Positions 15,905-25,399 of a stretch of 64,000 nt of DNA are shown here, piece after piece. Source of the stretch: Arthrobacter sp. MYb213 (GTDB taxonomy: Bacteria > Actinomycetota > Actinomycetes > Actinomycetales > Micrococcaceae). A program made the translations under genes and the position numbers. Location of the stretch: NCBI RefSeq assembly GCF_002979915.1, contig NZ_PCQA01000003.1, positions 124,001-188,000 on the forward strand, read 5' to 3'. Numbering within the stretch: the first letter of the stretch is position 1; every line of letters starts with the position of its first letter. The notes beneath the pieces were generated by a model. It saw only the letters and a program-made list of their open reading frames with translations. It was not told the DNA's origin and did no database searches.

Positions 15905-17194
15905 ATGAGCCAAACATCGCTGCAGGAGCCGGTAGTCTCCTTCGACGAGCTGGCGGCCAAGCGGATGGGGCGGGTACGTAGGTACTTGCGTACCCATCCG
16001 CGGGTGGTCGTCGTGGGAACCGTAGTCATTTACTTTTTCCTGGCGTTGCCAAACACCGTCATGATGGCCTACCTGCCCAATGTGCCACCGGCCTTGTATT
16101 TGTTATTGACCGTAAGCATTGGTCTGGCATTGTTGTGGCGGCGCAAGGCTCCACTGACGGTGTTATGCGTCATCTTCGTCCTGGAGTTTGTTGGCATTTT
16201 GCTTGCGGGCCAAAGCGGCGGGATAGGTGGCGTAGGAATGGCCATCGCGTTGTATTCGGTGGGCACCAGTTACTCTGGACGCCGCGCGGTTCCCATCGCC
16301 TTGCTTGCAGGCTGTTTCCAACTGCTGATGATGGTGCTGATGGGCTATCCGGACCTGACAGATCTGACGGTGGAATCGGACGCAGACAATATTGATGACG
16401 CGGCGGCCTCCGGGATCCTCATCGGTATTACCGGTGGATTCCTGATCGGTATTTATGCTGCTGCTGCGGCCATCGGTACAAATATCCGAAACGCTCGCAT
16501 CCATGAGGCCGAATTAAACCACTGGGCCTCCCAAGTTTCACGCTTGGCCCAGGTCCAAGAACGAAACCGTATTGCCCGCGAAATGCATGACGTGGTGGCT
16601 CACTCACTGTCGGTGATGATCGCCCTGTCCGAGGGTGCCCGGGTGGTGGGACGACGCGACCAAGAACGTTCCGAACAGGTGCTCAAGGAGCTATCTGGCA
16701 CCGGGCGTGCGGCCCTGTCTGATATGCGACGTATGCTCGGAGTACTGCGGCAAAGTGAAACCGAAGAACTTGAATTGAAACCTACCGGCGGTAGCTTGGA
16801 TCAGATGCTCGAGGGATTCCGGGTGGCCGGTTTGCCGCTGACCTATACGTATACCGGTGAGCCTCTTCCAGAAGATACAACTTTTCAGTTGACGGTCTTT
16901 CGCATCATCCAAGAATCTTTGACTAATTCATTGCGCTACGCTCACAACGTCAGCGATGTGCAGGTTCGTATGGAACGTTGTTCCAGCCAGGTGCGAATAG
17001 AAATTATCGATGACGGTGACGCTACTCGGGTACCGAGCGTGGGCACCGGCCAAGGATTACGTGGCATGCGTGAACGGGTTGCCCTCTTTGGTGGAACGGT
17101 GAACGCTGGCCCCGTGGCCCAAGGAGGCTGGATTGTGAAAGCAACCCTGCAAATGCCAGAACATTCCAACGAACATTTAGCCACCAAGGAGTAG
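15905..17194 (+). CDS. Sensor histidine kinase (NarL/LiaS-type)
   Basis: A 429-residue kinase with about five N-terminal membrane segments (residues about 35-195), a HisKA_3 dimerisation helix with the phosphorylated His in RIAREMHDVVAHSLSV, and an HATPase_c domain ending in TGQGLRGMRERVALFGGTV. This short loop-poor sensor type often detects envelope stress. It starts 35 bases after the permease and its stop is three bases before the response regulator, so the four genes probably form one operon. Confidence 0.92.
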   Translation: MSQTSLQEPVVSFDELAAKRMGRVRRYLRTHPRVVVVGTVVIYFFLALPNTVMMAYLPNVPPALYLLLTVSIGLALLWRRKAPLTVLCVIFVLEFVGILLAGQSGGIGGVGMAIALYSVGTSYSGRRAVPIALLAGCFQLLMMVLMGYPDLTDLTVESDADNIDDAAASGILIGITGGFLIGIYAAAAAIGTNIRNARIHEAELNHWASQVSRLAQVQERNRIAREMHDVVAHSLSVMIALSEGARVVGRRDQERSEQVLKELSGTGRAALSDMRRMLGVLRQSETEELELKPTGGSLDQMLEGFRVAGLPLTYTYTGEPLPEDTTFQLTVFRIIQESLTNSLRYAHNVSDVQVRMERCSSQVRIEIIDDGDATRVPSVGTGQGLRGMRERVALFGGTVNAGPVAQGGWIVKATLQMPEHSNEHLATKE

Positions 17195-17197
17195 CTC

Positions 17198-17899
17198 ATG
17201 GAAGAAATTATCAAGGTGTTGCTGGTTGATGACCAGCCACTACTCCGTATGGGCTTCCGGCTGATTCTTGAGGGCGAAAACGATATGCATATCGTGGGTG
17301 AGGCCGCTGATGGATTAGAAGCACTCACGCAGACCGCGGCCTTAGTTCCAGATGTGGTGTTGATGGATGTTCGCATGCCGAAAATGGATGGGCTGGAGGC
17401 GACCGAGAGGATCGCTAAACAGTACCCAGATACAAAGATCATCATCCTGACCACCTTTGACCTAGATGAGTACGCCTTTTCTGGTTTGCAGGCAGGTGCC
17501 AGCGCGTTCTTACTCAAAGACGTTGCACCCGAAGAGCTTGTCTCTGCGGTGCGTCTCGTAGCCTCGGGTGACGCGGTGGTAGCGCCTCGGGTGACAGCCC
17601 GACTGCTAGAAACCTATGTGCGTCACGGTGCTAAGGGACATCCCGCGAAGACTGCCGAACCACCGGAACGTGATCCACTGCTTGATGACCTGACTCCGCG
17701 TGAACAGGAAGTCTTACGGGCATTATCCGAGGGGCTTTCAAACGCAGAAATTGCGCACCGATTTTTCCTCTCCGAGGCGACTGTTAAAACACATGTTCGC
17801 CGGATCCTGACAAAGCTGCATTTACGTGACCGAGTGCAGGCAGTGGTTTATGCCTATGAAACTGGTCTGGTCATCCCATCGCAGGGCCTGGACTTCTAG
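17198..17899 (+). CDS. LuxR-type response regulator
   Basis: A 233-residue regulator. The receiver domain starts IKVLLVDDQPLLRMG, has the acceptor Asp in DVVLMDVRMPKMDG and the conserved Lys in FLLKDVAPEEL. The C-terminal LuxR DNA-binding domain has LTPREQEVLRALSEGLSNAEIA, with SEATVKTHVRRILTKL. A ribosome binding site AAGGAG overlaps the end of the kinase gene. It should control the adjacent ABC exporter. Confidence 0.94.
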   Translation: MEEIIKVLLVDDQPLLRMGFRLILEGENDMHIVGEAADGLEALTQTAALVPDVVLMDVRMPKMDGLEATERIAKQYPDTKIIILTTFDLDEYAFSGLQAGASAFLLKDVAPEELVSAVRLVASGDAVVAPRVTARLLETYVRHGAKGHPAKTAEPPERDPLLDDLTPREQEVLRALSEGLSNAEIAHRFFLSEATVKTHVRRILTKLHLRDRVQAVVYAYETGLVIPSQGLDF

Positions 17900-17914
17900 A
17901 CTTTAAACTACAAA

Positions 17915-17952
17915 CGCTGCTGACCGACCCTCAATGGGTCCGGTCAGCAGCG
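17915..17952. terminator. Bidirectional terminator hairpin
   Basis: CGCTGCTGACCGACCC (17915-17930) pairs with GGGTCCGGTCAGCAGCG (17936-17952) except for one bulge. It lies between the convergent ends of the response regulator and the LapA-like gene and can serve both. Confidence 0.75.
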
Positions 17953-17960
17953 TTCATGCT

Positions 17961-18374
17961 TTAACGACGCTTCTGTGCCTTGCGGTCTTTTCGTGCTGTG
18001 GCGCGTAACTGAATCACGCGGGCGGCACCTACTGCGGCGATCAACAGGCCGCCGGCAACCGCTGCGATAAACAGGGCCAGACCAAGATTTACCTGACCTT
18101 CATAGGTGAAGTAGCGCAGCGTCACCTGGTCCTGATTTTGAGCAATAAAGATGATGAGCAGCACCAGAACGATAAGACCCAGAACGGACGCGGTCCAGAT
18201 CCGACCTAGTTTGGTCGCAGGTAACTTCGATTCGGGTTCCGGCGGTGGGGTCTGGGACTTAGTTGGCTTCTCAAGCGGTGCGGTCACTGGCTTGACGCTG
18301 GCAACACCGTCTGGATCTGACGTTGCTTCGTGTCCAACCGGGAGTTCGTCTGGTGTGTGAGGAGTCGATGTCAT
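17961..18374 (-). CDS. LapA-domain (DUF1049) membrane protein
   Basis: A 137-residue protein with a long Pro-rich hydrophilic N-terminus (residues 1-55), a membrane helix LGLIVLVLLIIFIAQNQDQVTLRYF, and a second helix ALFIAAVAGGLLIAAVGAARV followed by a basic tail (quoted in parts: IFIAQNQDQVTLRYF, a LapA hallmark). LapA proteins are small inner-membrane proteins tied to lipopolysaccharide control in Gram-negatives; in actinobacteria the role is unknown. It is a single-gene unit that converges with the two-component system. Confidence 0.82.
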   Translation of the reverse strand: MTSTPHTPDELPVGHEATSDPDGVASVKPVTAPLEKPTKSQTPPPEPESKLPATKLGRIWTASVLGLIVLVLLIIFIAQNQDQVTLRYFTYEGQVNLGLALFIAAVAGGLLIAAVGAARVIQLRATARKDRKAQKRR

Positions 18375-18588
18375 GATTTCACTCGTTTCCTAGTTGGCTA
18401 CTTTCTGTCAGCATGCTTGTAAATGTCCTACTACGTCAAGCTCGACACTCAGAAGCTTCGTTGATGAGACATTTTAAGTTCAAAGCACAGACGATTTCGC
18501 CCCTTAAAGGCTGAAAAATACTAAGCTGGGAAAAGCTCGGCAGTTCAGGCCGACACAGCAACCTGATGAAAGAAGTGAGCACCCAGTT

Positions 18589-19869
18589 ATGGCACAAGCC
18601 GCAGCAATGGCACACATTGCAGACCTGGCCGAGTACGTAGCGACCTCCCCTTCCAGCTTCCACGCGGTGGCTAGCGCCGCCAAACGCTTGGACGGCGAGG
18701 GGTTCACCGCCTTGGATGAGAGCGCAGCATGGAATTTGAGCTCAGGCTCTTACTATGTTGTGCGAGATGGTGCGATCATCGCGTGGGTGCAGCCCGAAGC
18801 CGCGACAGCGATCAGTGGGTTTCACATTCTTGGAGCCCATACCGACTCACCTGGCTTCAAACTAAAGCCAAAACCGACGACCGGATCTAACGGTTGGTGG
18901 CAGGCAGGCGTCGAGGTATACGGCGGCCCGCTACTCAACTCCTGGTTAGACCGAGAACTAGTGCTCGCAGGCCGTCTGGTCTTGCGTGACGGATCGGTTC
19001 ACCTGGCTCAGACCGAACCGCTGCTGCGCATTCCACAACTGGCCATTCACCTTGATCGTCAGGTTAACGACGGCCTGACCTTAGACAAGCAGGCTCACAC
19101 CAATCCAATCTTCGGAGCCGGTGATCTGGCTGATGCCGACATTTTGGGCATTCTGGCGGCCTCCGCTGGTGTTGATCCGGCGCAGGTTGCGGGCTACGAC
19201 GTGCTGACTGCCCCGGCCCAACGTGGTGAGGTCTTCGGCCATGGCAAGGACTTCTTTGCCAGCTCGCGACTGGATAACCTCACCAGCGTGCACGCAGGGC
19301 TGATTGCCTTGATCAATCATTCGCGTACCCCGACGGGTCAGCGCATCGCGATGCTCGCGGCCTTTGACCATGAAGAAATCGGTTCGGCTTCACGCTCTGG
19401 CGCTAGTGGACCATTCTTGGAAGAGATTCTAGGTCGCATCCAGGCATCCTTCGGTGCTGGTACGGAAGACAACGCCCGCGCGATGGCCGCTTCCGTATGC
19501 CTCTCGGCCGATGCTGGACACGCGGTACACCCGAATTACCCGGAACGTCATGATCCAGCTAACCGCCCACAGCTCAACGGTGGACCACTGCTGAAGATCA
19601 ATGCGAACCAACGATACGCAACCGATGCAGTCGGTGCGGCCTCGTTTGCGAATTGGTGCCAGAACGCCGGAGTTCCTTACCAAGAGTTTGTATCGAACAA
19701 CCAGGTTCCTTGTGGTTCAACCATCGGCCCGCTGACCGCTACGCGTTTGGGTATTCGTACCTTGGATGTGGGCGTCGCGTTGTTATCGATGCACTCGGCT
19801 CGCGAGATGTGTGGCGTGGATGATCCTTGGTACCTCGCCAAGGTATCCCGCGAATTCTTCGGAGAATAA
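18589..19869 (+). CDS. apeB: M18 family aspartyl aminopeptidase
   Basis: A 426-residue zinc aminopeptidase that removes acidic N-terminal residues from peptides in the cytosol. Motifs in order: HILGAHTDSPGFKLKP (metal His and Asp), SRLDNLTSVHAGL, FDHEEIGSASRSGA (catalytic Glu-Glu), LSADAGHAVHPNYPERH and a C-terminal LLSMHSAREMCG with the last metal His. The length matches the family. ATG at 18589 is preceded by AAGAAGTGAG. A terminator follows at once. Confidence 0.94.
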   Translation: MAQAAAMAHIADLAEYVATSPSSFHAVASAAKRLDGEGFTALDESAAWNLSSGSYYVVRDGAIIAWVQPEAATAISGFHILGAHTDSPGFKLKPKPTTGSNGWWQAGVEVYGGPLLNSWLDRELVLAGRLVLRDGSVHLAQTEPLLRIPQLAIHLDRQVNDGLTLDKQAHTNPIFGAGDLADADILGILAASAGVDPAQVAGYDVLTAPAQRGEVFGHGKDFFASSRLDNLTSVHAGLIALINHSRTPTGQRIAMLAAFDHEEIGSASRSGASGPFLEEILGRIQASFGAGTEDNARAMAASVCLSADAGHAVHPNYPERHDPANRPQLNGGPLLKINANQRYATDAVGAASFANWCQNAGVPYQEFVSNNQVPCGSTIGPLTATRLGIRTLDVGVALLSMHSAREMCGVDDPWYLAKVSREFFGE

Positions 19870-19884
19870 GCGTCACGAAAAGCG

Positions 19885-19923
19885 CAAGGAGCCCAGCGTC
19901 GTACTGTGAGTCTGGGCTCCTTG
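19885..19923 (+). terminator. Terminator of the M18 aminopeptidase gene
   Basis: CAAGGAGCCCAG (19885-19896) and CTGGGCTCCTTG (19912-19923) form a perfect 12-bp stem followed by ATTTT. Confidence 0.88.
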
Positions 19924-20012
19924 ATTTTCGGAGTTTAAGACGGCGCTAGCGGGACTACGGCTACGAGAGAGTTACTCGGCCTGGCGGCGCTCTAGATGGC
20001 ATAATCGCTTGC

Positions 20013-20564
20013 ATGTCGATCTTCAATCAGGACGTTCTCGTCTTTCAGCAGACTAAGAATATTTCGAAAAACGATTTTGCCATCTTAGATGGTTCCGGCG
20101 GGCAGGTTGCCCATGTTGAAACCGGAGGAAGTGCGCTCGGACGTATGTTTGCTGGCGCGCGGCAACTGACGGTATTTGACGGACCGGATAATCCGGTGAT
20201 TCAGGTCAAGGACGCCATGACTATGGGTCGCGACCGTTTTGAAATTCTAGACGGGCAGAGCGTTCCATTGGCGAGTCTGGTCAAGCGCGTTACTTTTTTC
20301 AAGACACGAGTTACCGTTTCCATGCAGGGTGAAGAATTGGATTTGCTCGGTAGTATCTGGGACTTTAATTTTCAGATCACCGGTTCCACGGGGGAGATGG
20401 CCAGCGTTACCCGTGAGTGGTCGGGGATGGGCAATGCGTTATTAGGTAAGTCCACCTACGCGGTGCGGCTCGCTTCCCATTTAAATATTGGGCAACGTCA
20501 GGCGGTCATCGGATCGGTACTTGCTTTGGATCTAATCCGAGAGAAACAAAACCGTAGCTCGTAG
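20013..20564 (+). CDS. LURP-one-related / scramblase-like beta-barrel protein
   Basis: A 183-residue protein, mostly beta strands, with the pattern of the LURP-one-related/phospholipid scramblase fold: LVFQQTKNISKNDFAILD, RQLTVFDGPDNPVIQVKD and FNFQITGSTGEMASVTREW (in parts), ending with VLALDLIREKQNR. Bacterial members have no proven function. No membrane segment is convincing. It stands alone between terminators. Confidence 0.75.
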   Translation: MSIFNQDVLVFQQTKNISKNDFAILDGSGGQVAHVETGGSALGRMFAGARQLTVFDGPDNPVIQVKDAMTMGRDRFEILDGQSVPLASLVKRVTFFKTRVTVSMQGEELDLLGSIWDFNFQITGSTGEMASVTREWSGMGNALLGKSTYAVRLASHLNIGQRQAVIGSVLALDLIREKQNRSS

Positions 20565-20583
20565 AGTCACTCTCGGAAAATCA

Positions 20584-20614
20584 AGAAACATGCTTTCTTA
20601 GGCATGTGTTTCTC
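20584..20614 (+). terminator. Imperfect hairpin after the LURP-one-like gene
   Basis: AGAAACATGC pairs with GCATGTGTTTCT except for a two-base bulge, about 20 bases after the stop. It is a plausible terminator. Confidence 0.5.
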
Positions 20615-20730
20615 TTGTCCGGTAAATAGACTGGAAAGCCCCGTAAATTCAACGGTGTCGGCTTGTTGTCGGGTGAGTGTCGGGGTCATGTCGTGGTGCT
20701 TACGTGCCTACCGCCAGTAGTGTCACTTGC

Positions 20731-21222
20731 ATGAATGAATCACGGATTGCAGAACTTCGCCGCGCTAAAGGTTGGACGCAAGAACGTTTGGCTACGGAAA
20801 GCGGCATCACTGTTAGAACTGTTCAGCGGCTCGAAGCCGGCAGCGATGCCAGCCTGGAAACGATCTCGCTGATTGCCAAGGCGTTGGACGTGCAGGTTGG
20901 TGAACTATTTATCAGCGTGCAGACCCCACACTTCTCAGAAGCCGTTGACGGATTAGAGACCCGTACGCGAGTTGACCAAGAGCGTCGAGATTCTGCCACC
21001 AAGGGAATAGTCCTCATTTTTCGAGGGTTGGGAATACTCGTCACTTTCGCAACCTTGATTCTCGCCACGGTTGGACAATTCGGGTGGTACATCTGGTTAC
21101 TCATACCTGCCTATTGGGGAGTGGGCAGGTTACTGCTCGAAGCGGTCTTCCGACTACGTATAGATCCCAAATTTGATGCCAAATATCCGCTCTCCTCGGC
21201 AAATAGAAAACTTTTGGGATAG
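20731..21222 (+). CDS. XRE-family regulator with a C-terminal membrane anchor
   Basis: A 163-residue protein. Residues 1-60 are a helix-turn-helix of the XRE/Cro type (RIAELRRAKGWTQERLATES, ITVRTVQRLEAG, LETISLIAKALDV). After a linker come two hydrophobic segments (FRGLGILVTFATLILATVG and WYIWLLIPAYWGVGRLLL), so the DNA-binding domain is probably tethered to the membrane. I chose ATG at 20731; the frame upstream is unlikely to be coding. Its targets are unknown. Confidence 0.82.
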   Translation: MNESRIAELRRAKGWTQERLATESGITVRTVQRLEAGSDASLETISLIAKALDVQVGELFISVQTPHFSEAVDGLETRTRVDQERRDSATKGIVLIFRGLGILVTFATLILATVGQFGWYIWLLIPAYWGVGRLLLEAVFRLRIDPKFDAKYPLSSANRKLLG

Positions 21223-21342
21223 TTCTATTTAGGTATTCCTCGTGTCGCATGTCAGATGCCCACGACTTTCCCACTTGTAGTTTTGCTTGCGGATGCCCGG
21301 TGCTTACCTGCTGTTCACCAGGAACTGGTCTGATCAAAGAAT

Positions 21343-23433
21343 ATGAGTTCAGCACCGGTAAAAATCAAAAGTTTCAGGCCTGAAATTCAGGCGCTACGCG
21401 CCTTAGCGGTCCTGTTGGTGGTTGCTTACCATTTAGAGCCAGGTGTGCTCCCTGGTGGGTATATCGGCGTGGATATCTTCTTCGTCATTTCCGGTTTTCT
21501 GATCACCTCACATTTACTCCGCGAAGCACAACGCACCGGAACGGTGAATTTTGCCTCGTTCTTCGCCGGCCGAGCACGCAGAATCTTGCCCGCCGCCATG
21601 CTGGTCATTGTTGTGGTGGTTGTTGCGGGGCTACTGATTCTCCCTAAGACGCTGTGGGGAACTTTGGGGATTCAGGCGCTCGCCTCCACCTTTTCAGTGC
21701 AGAACTGGGTGCTCGCAGCAGATTCGGTTGATTACTTGGCCGCCGAAGAAGCCGCCGGGCCACTGCAACATTTCTGGTCTCTCGGAGTCGAAGAACAGTT
21801 TTATCTTTTCTGGCCATTGGTAGTACTCGCCGTCTGCCTGCTGGTTAAGCAAAACCTTCCGGGCCCACGAACTGACCGGTTTGCATCCCGACGGCGAGTC
21901 ATATTTCTCAGCTTTATGCTTATCGCACTGATCTCTTTGGGCTACTCGATCTTCACCGGATACTCCGGTGATGCTGCCGGATATTTCATCACCACCACCC
22001 GCATCTGGGAGTTAGCCGTTGGCGGACTGCTCGCTGTATTGATGGATGCGCACGCAAACGGATCCTTCACCCTTCCTCGGTGGACCGAGTCCTGGGCAGT
22101 GCGAAATGGGCTAGTGCTCATCTCCTTGCTCTCGATTCTGGGTGCTGCGCTGACTTACGATGCGCAGACCGTGTTCCCCGGAATCGCCGCAGCCCTACCG
22201 GTGCTTAGCTGTGCGGCAATTATTGTCGCGGGAGATACTCGGGGGCTTGGTTCTCTGCACCTCCTGGTTCAGTGGAAGCCGGTGCAATGGGTCGGCTTAG
22301 CTTCCTACTCGCTCTATCTCTGGCATTGGCCACTGATCGTCTTCGTTACCCATCTTCTAGGTCATGATCCAAATCCGATTCAATCGCTCGTCCTGCTAGC
22401 TGGGTCGTTGGTCTTCGCCTGGGCGAGCTTGAAGTTTGTTGAGTCGCCGGCACGGCGATTTACGCCGTTAGCCGGCTCGGCAAAGCTTTCGCTGGTTGCC
22501 GGTGCAGCGGCGGTGGCAGTCGTGGCAGGAACGGCACTCATACCTGGTATCGCGCAACGAGAAAGCATTGAAAAGGATCAGCAAGCAGTCGCCCAGCTGA
22601 TCCAAGATCCACCGGCGGGTTTAGGTGCCGCCTCGGTGGGCTCCGGAGCTCCGGCATACCTCCCGGAGACCACACAGATCATCCCGGTGCCTGCCACAGC
22701 CGAGGATGATCAACCAGATTTGGGAGCGTGTGTCCAAGATCCCCAATCGACGCAGATCAAAGAATGCGAATTCGGGAGTAAAAACGCAACCTTCACCGTG
22801 GCTCTTGTTGGGGATTCCCATGCAGCGCACTGGTTCGAAGCACTATCCGAACATGCCAAAGAGCGAGGCTGGAAGGTTGTCACATATTTGAAGAACTCTT
22901 GCCCGTTTAGCGCTACGGAACGCACCGCGGAACGCGATGGGGGCATCAACTGCTCCGAAGCCAACAAGCAGACTCTGGAGAAGCTGAAAAGCAGGGGCGA
23001 TATTAATGCAGTGGTTGCTGCGAACTGGGCTGGAGCCAGCTTTGTGGATGATGCTGCACAGGGTTATGCGCAGCAGTGGAGCAAGCTAGAAGATGCCGGT
23101 TTGCCGGTGTATGCGGTGGTTGATACCCCGCGGCCACCCAAAGATGAATATGCCCGTGATTGCGTGGAAGAGCATTCCGCGGACCCCGAGGCCTGCAGCT
23201 TCGATAAATCGGCAGCATTCGAATCGGGGGACGTCACCAAGCAGGCGGCCAAACTCGAGCCGCGGGTGAAGGTCTTGGACTTCAGTGATCAATTTTGTAT
23301 CGACGGGCGATGCCCGTCGGTGATCGGCAATGTGCTGGTCTACCGGGACAAGCACCACATTTCCGATACCTACATGCGTACTCTGGCCACAGTGTTTGGG
23401 GAACGTCTCGAATCGGCAATGAATGGTCAATGA
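21343..23433 (+). CDS. OatA-like acyltransferase with SGNH domain
   Basis: A 696-residue membrane protein. Residues 1-390 are an acyltransferase-3 domain with about ten helices; the catalytic-type His is in LLVVAYHLEPG (H30) and it carries GVDIFFVISGFLI and FWSLGVEEQFYLFWPL. Residues 440-690 are an extracytoplasmic SGNH hydrolase-like domain with ALVGDSHAAHWFEAL and a late DKHHISDTYM, giving Ser and Asp-x-x-His. Such proteins O-acetylate peptidoglycan or surface glycans. It could act on the glycopolymer made by the sialic-type locus, but no link is shown. Confidence 0.9.
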   Translation: MSSAPVKIKSFRPEIQALRALAVLLVVAYHLEPGVLPGGYIGVDIFFVISGFLITSHLLREAQRTGTVNFASFFAGRARRILPAAMLVIVVVVVAGLLILPKTLWGTLGIQALASTFSVQNWVLAADSVDYLAAEEAAGPLQHFWSLGVEEQFYLFWPLVVLAVCLLVKQNLPGPRTDRFASRRRVIFLSFMLIALISLGYSIFTGYSGDAAGYFITTTRIWELAVGGLLAVLMDAHANGSFTLPRWTESWAVRNGLVLISLLSILGAALTYDAQTVFPGIAAALPVLSCAAIIVAGDTRGLGSLHLLVQWKPVQWVGLASYSLYLWHWPLIVFVTHLLGHDPNPIQSLVLLAGSLVFAWASLKFVESPARRFTPLAGSAKLSLVAGAAAVAVVAGTALIPGIAQRESIEKDQQAVAQLIQDPPAGLGAASVGSGAPAYLPETTQIIPVPATAEDDQPDLGACVQDPQSTQIKECEFGSKNATFTVALVGDSHAAHWFEALSEHAKERGWKVVTYLKNSCPFSATERTAERDGGINCSEANKQTLEKLKSRGDINAVVAANWAGASFVDDAAQGYAQQWSKLEDAGLPVYAVVDTPRPPKDEYARDCVEEHSADPEACSFDKSAAFESGDVTKQAAKLEPRVKVLDFSDQFCIDGRCPSVIGNVLVYRDKHHISDTYMRTLATVFGERLESAMNGQ

Positions 23434-23504
23434 AATTCGGTGCATGATCTAGGACACCTAGGGTTCTGTCATTGCACCTATCTCAGGTAGGATTGGAAGG
23501 TCTG

Positions 23505-23608
23505 TGCTACTGCACGCCCGAAACTTGGGTGCCGCGGTGCATGGATAACGCAAGAACCTCCTGTTGCGGAAATGCCGCGACCGTTTAGCCCAAAGGAGGT
23601 GGGTTCAC
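23505..23608 (+). promoter_or_regulatory. rpsF leader with possible Shine-Dalgarno-hiding structure
   Basis: ACCTCCT (23556-23562) is the exact complement of the rpsF ribosome binding site AGGAGGT (23594-23600). Between them lies a small hairpin (GCGG at 23566-23569 with CCGC just downstream) rich in CCG. In many bacteria rpsF leaders bind the S6:S18 pair for autoregulation; whether this is that element is an inference. Confidence 0.45.
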
Positions 23609-23905
23609 ATGCGTGCTTATGAACTTATGGTCCTCATCGATCCAGAGGTCGATGACCGCACCGTAGAGCCAACTCTCGAGAAGTACCTCGAAGTTGTTCG
23701 CTCAAACGGTGGAACGATCGACAAGGTCGATATCTGGGGACGTCGCAAGATGTCTTACGAGATCCAGAAGAAGGCGGAAGCCACCTACATCGTGGTGAAC
23801 TACACCGCGGATCCAGCTACTTCGTCCGAGCTTGAGCGTCTGCTCAAGATCAACGAGCTGATCCTGCGTCACAAGGTCACCCGTCCGGAAGAGGCTCGCG
23901 TTTAA
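23609..23905 (+). CDS. rpsF: 30S ribosomal protein S6
   Basis: A 98-residue ribosomal protein of the small subunit platform, partner of S18. It begins MRAYELMVLIDPEVDDRTVE and has DIWGRRKMSYEIQKKAEATY, a typical S6 core (quoted in parts: MRAYELMVLIDPEV). The upstream extension of the frame to 23564 is ignored because AAAGGAGGTGGG lies just before ATG at 23609. First gene of the rpsF-ssb-rpsR-rplI operon. Confidence 0.98.
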   Translation: MRAYELMVLIDPEVDDRTVEPTLEKYLEVVRSNGGTIDKVDIWGRRKMSYEIQKKAEATYIVVNYTADPATSSELERLLKINELILRHKVTRPEEARV

Positions 23906-23959
23906 TTACGCTTGCACTTTCGTTGTACGACAAACGTTCATTCTGACTAAGGAGAGTCA

Positions 23960-24550
23960 ATGGCAGGCGAGACTGTTATTACCGTTATCGGAAACCTGAC
24001 CGCCGATCCGGAGCTGCGTTTCACGCCGTCCGGTTCAGCCGTAGCGAACTTCACGATCGCTTCGACTCCTCGCACCTTTGATCGCCAGTCCAATGAGTGG
24101 AAGGACGGGGAAGCCCTGTTCTTGCGCGCATCGGTATGGCGTGAGGCTGCAGAGAACGTTGCGGAGACTTTCACCAAGGGCATGCGAGTCATCGCCCAGG
24201 GTCGTCTGCGCTCACGTTCGTATGACACCAAGGAAGGCGAACGTCGTACCGTCATGGAGCTCGAGGTCGATGAAATCGGCCCGTCGCTCCGCTTTGCGTC
24301 CGCCAAGGTAACCCGCACCCAGCGCTCCGGCGGTGGCCAGGGAGGCTTTGGCAACAACGGTGGCGGTGGAGGATTCTCCAACGCTCCGCAGCAAAATGCC
24401 CCACAAGCTCAGCCGCAGCAACAGCAGCAGCCACAGCAGGGCGGCGGATGGAATGCTCCATCCAACGACCCGTGGAGCACCGGCGGTAACAACGGCGGCG
24501 GTGGCGGCGGTGGCTGGGGTAACCCAGGCAGCGACGAACCACCTTTCTAA
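23960..24550 (+). CDS. ssb: Single-stranded DNA-binding protein
   Basis: A 196-residue SSB. The N-terminal OB fold (residues 1-115) begins with [21 protein letters not shown] and includes [21 protein letters not shown] (in parts). Residues 120-185 are a flexible Gly/Gln/Asn/Pro-rich linker, and the protein ends GSDEPPF, the acidic tip that recruits repair and replication proteins. AAGGAGAG precedes ATG. It works with DnaB, whose gene is 10 kb away. Confidence 0.97.
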   Translation: MAGETVITVIGNLTADPELRFTPSGSAVANFTIASTPRTFDRQSNEWKDGEALFLRASVWREAAENVAETFTKGMRVIAQGRLRSRSYDTKEGERRTVMELEVDEIGPSLRFASAKVTRTQRSGGGQGGFGNNGGGGGFSNAPQQNAPQAQPQQQQQPQQGGGWNAPSNDPWSTGGNNGGGGGGGWGNPGSDEPPF

Positions 24551-24612
24551 AAAACTATTTATTCACCATCCCGCAGATCTCTCTGCGGGCTCCAAACCTA
24601 AGGAGCTCCACG

Positions 24613-24852
24613 ATGGCTAAGGCTGAAATCCGTAAGCCCAAACCAAAGTCCAATCCCTTGAAGGCCGCTGACATCACTGTCATCGACTACAAGGACGTAG
24701 CGTTGCTGCGCAAGTTCATTTCTGATCGCGGAAAGATTCGCGCTCGTCGCGTGACCGGCGTATCGGTTCAGGAACAGCGCAAGATCGCACAGGCTATCAA
24801 GAACGCACGTGAAGTAGCCCTGCTGCCTTACTCCGGCGCTGGCCGCGGCTAA
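24613..24852 (+). CDS. rpsR: 30S ribosomal protein S18
   Basis: A 79-residue small-subunit protein that binds S6. [39 protein letters not shown] and ALLPYSG are the family signature. It lacks the Cys zinc-ligand set seen in some paralogs, so it is of the zinc-independent type. Ribosome binding site AAGGAG. Third gene of the operon. Confidence 0.97.
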   Translation: MAKAEIRKPKPKSNPLKAADITVIDYKDVALLRKFISDRGKIRARRVTGVSVQEQRKIAQAIKNAREVALLPYSGAGRG

Positions 24853-24869
24853 GGAAGAGGGGATATAAA

Positions 24870-25328
24870 ATGGCAAAGATCATTCTGACTCACGAAGTAT
24901 CCGGTCTGGGTGCTGCAGGCGACATTGTTGAGGTAAAGAACGGCTACGCCCGTAACTACCTCCTTCCACGCGGGTTTGCACTCGTTTGGACCAAGGGTGG
25001 CGAGAAGCAGGTTGAGTCCATCAAGGCTGCTCGCGCTGCTCGCGCCGTAGCAAACCTTGAGGATGCTCAGGCACTTGCTTCGAAGCTGAAGTCCCAGCCG
25101 GTGAAAATCACCATGAAGGCTGGCACCAACGGCCGCCTGTTCGGCACCGTGAAGACCGCAGACATTGCTGCTGCGGTTGAAGCTGCTGGCCTAGGTAAGA
25201 TCGACAAGCGCAACGTTGAGGTCAACGACCACATCAAGTCGACTGGCAACTACACCGCAACCGTTCGCGTACACGAGGACGTTGTTGCAAACCTGAAGCT
25301 TCAGGTTGTTGCTGCAGCCAAGAAGTAA
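24870..25328 (+). CDS. rplI: 50S ribosomal protein L9
   Basis: A 152-residue large-subunit protein with the usual two domains: N-terminal [20 protein letters not shown] with [15 protein letters not shown], a long central helix (about residues 45-75), and a C-terminal domain. Seventeen bases separate it from rpsR. Last gene of the operon; a strong terminator follows. Confidence 0.97.
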   Translation: MAKIILTHEVSGLGAAGDIVEVKNGYARNYLLPRGFALVWTKGGEKQVESIKAARAARAVANLEDAQALASKLKSQPVKITMKAGTNGRLFGTVKTADIAAAVEAAGLGKIDKRNVEVNDHIKSTGNYTATVRVHEDVVANLKLQVVAAAKK

Positions 25329-25350
25329 GTCTTTTTAGACTCATTTCTGT

Positions 25351-25396
25351 TCAAAGGGTGATGCATTCTCCGCAAGGGGAGTGCATCACCCTTTGA
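25351..25396 (+). terminator. Terminator of the rpsF operon
   Basis: TCAAAGGGTGATGCA (25351-25365) and TGCATCACCCTTTGA (25382-25396) form a perfect 15-bp stem between rplI and the convergent HAAS gene; it can act in both directions. Confidence 0.88.
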
Positions 25397-25399
25397 CGT

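Noticed and set aside
24318-24530. Repetitive Gly/Gln-coding tract in ssb as an assembly or repeat artefact
   Set aside because: Low-complexity linkers are normal in actinobacterial SSB, the frame stays open and the conserved acidic tip follows.
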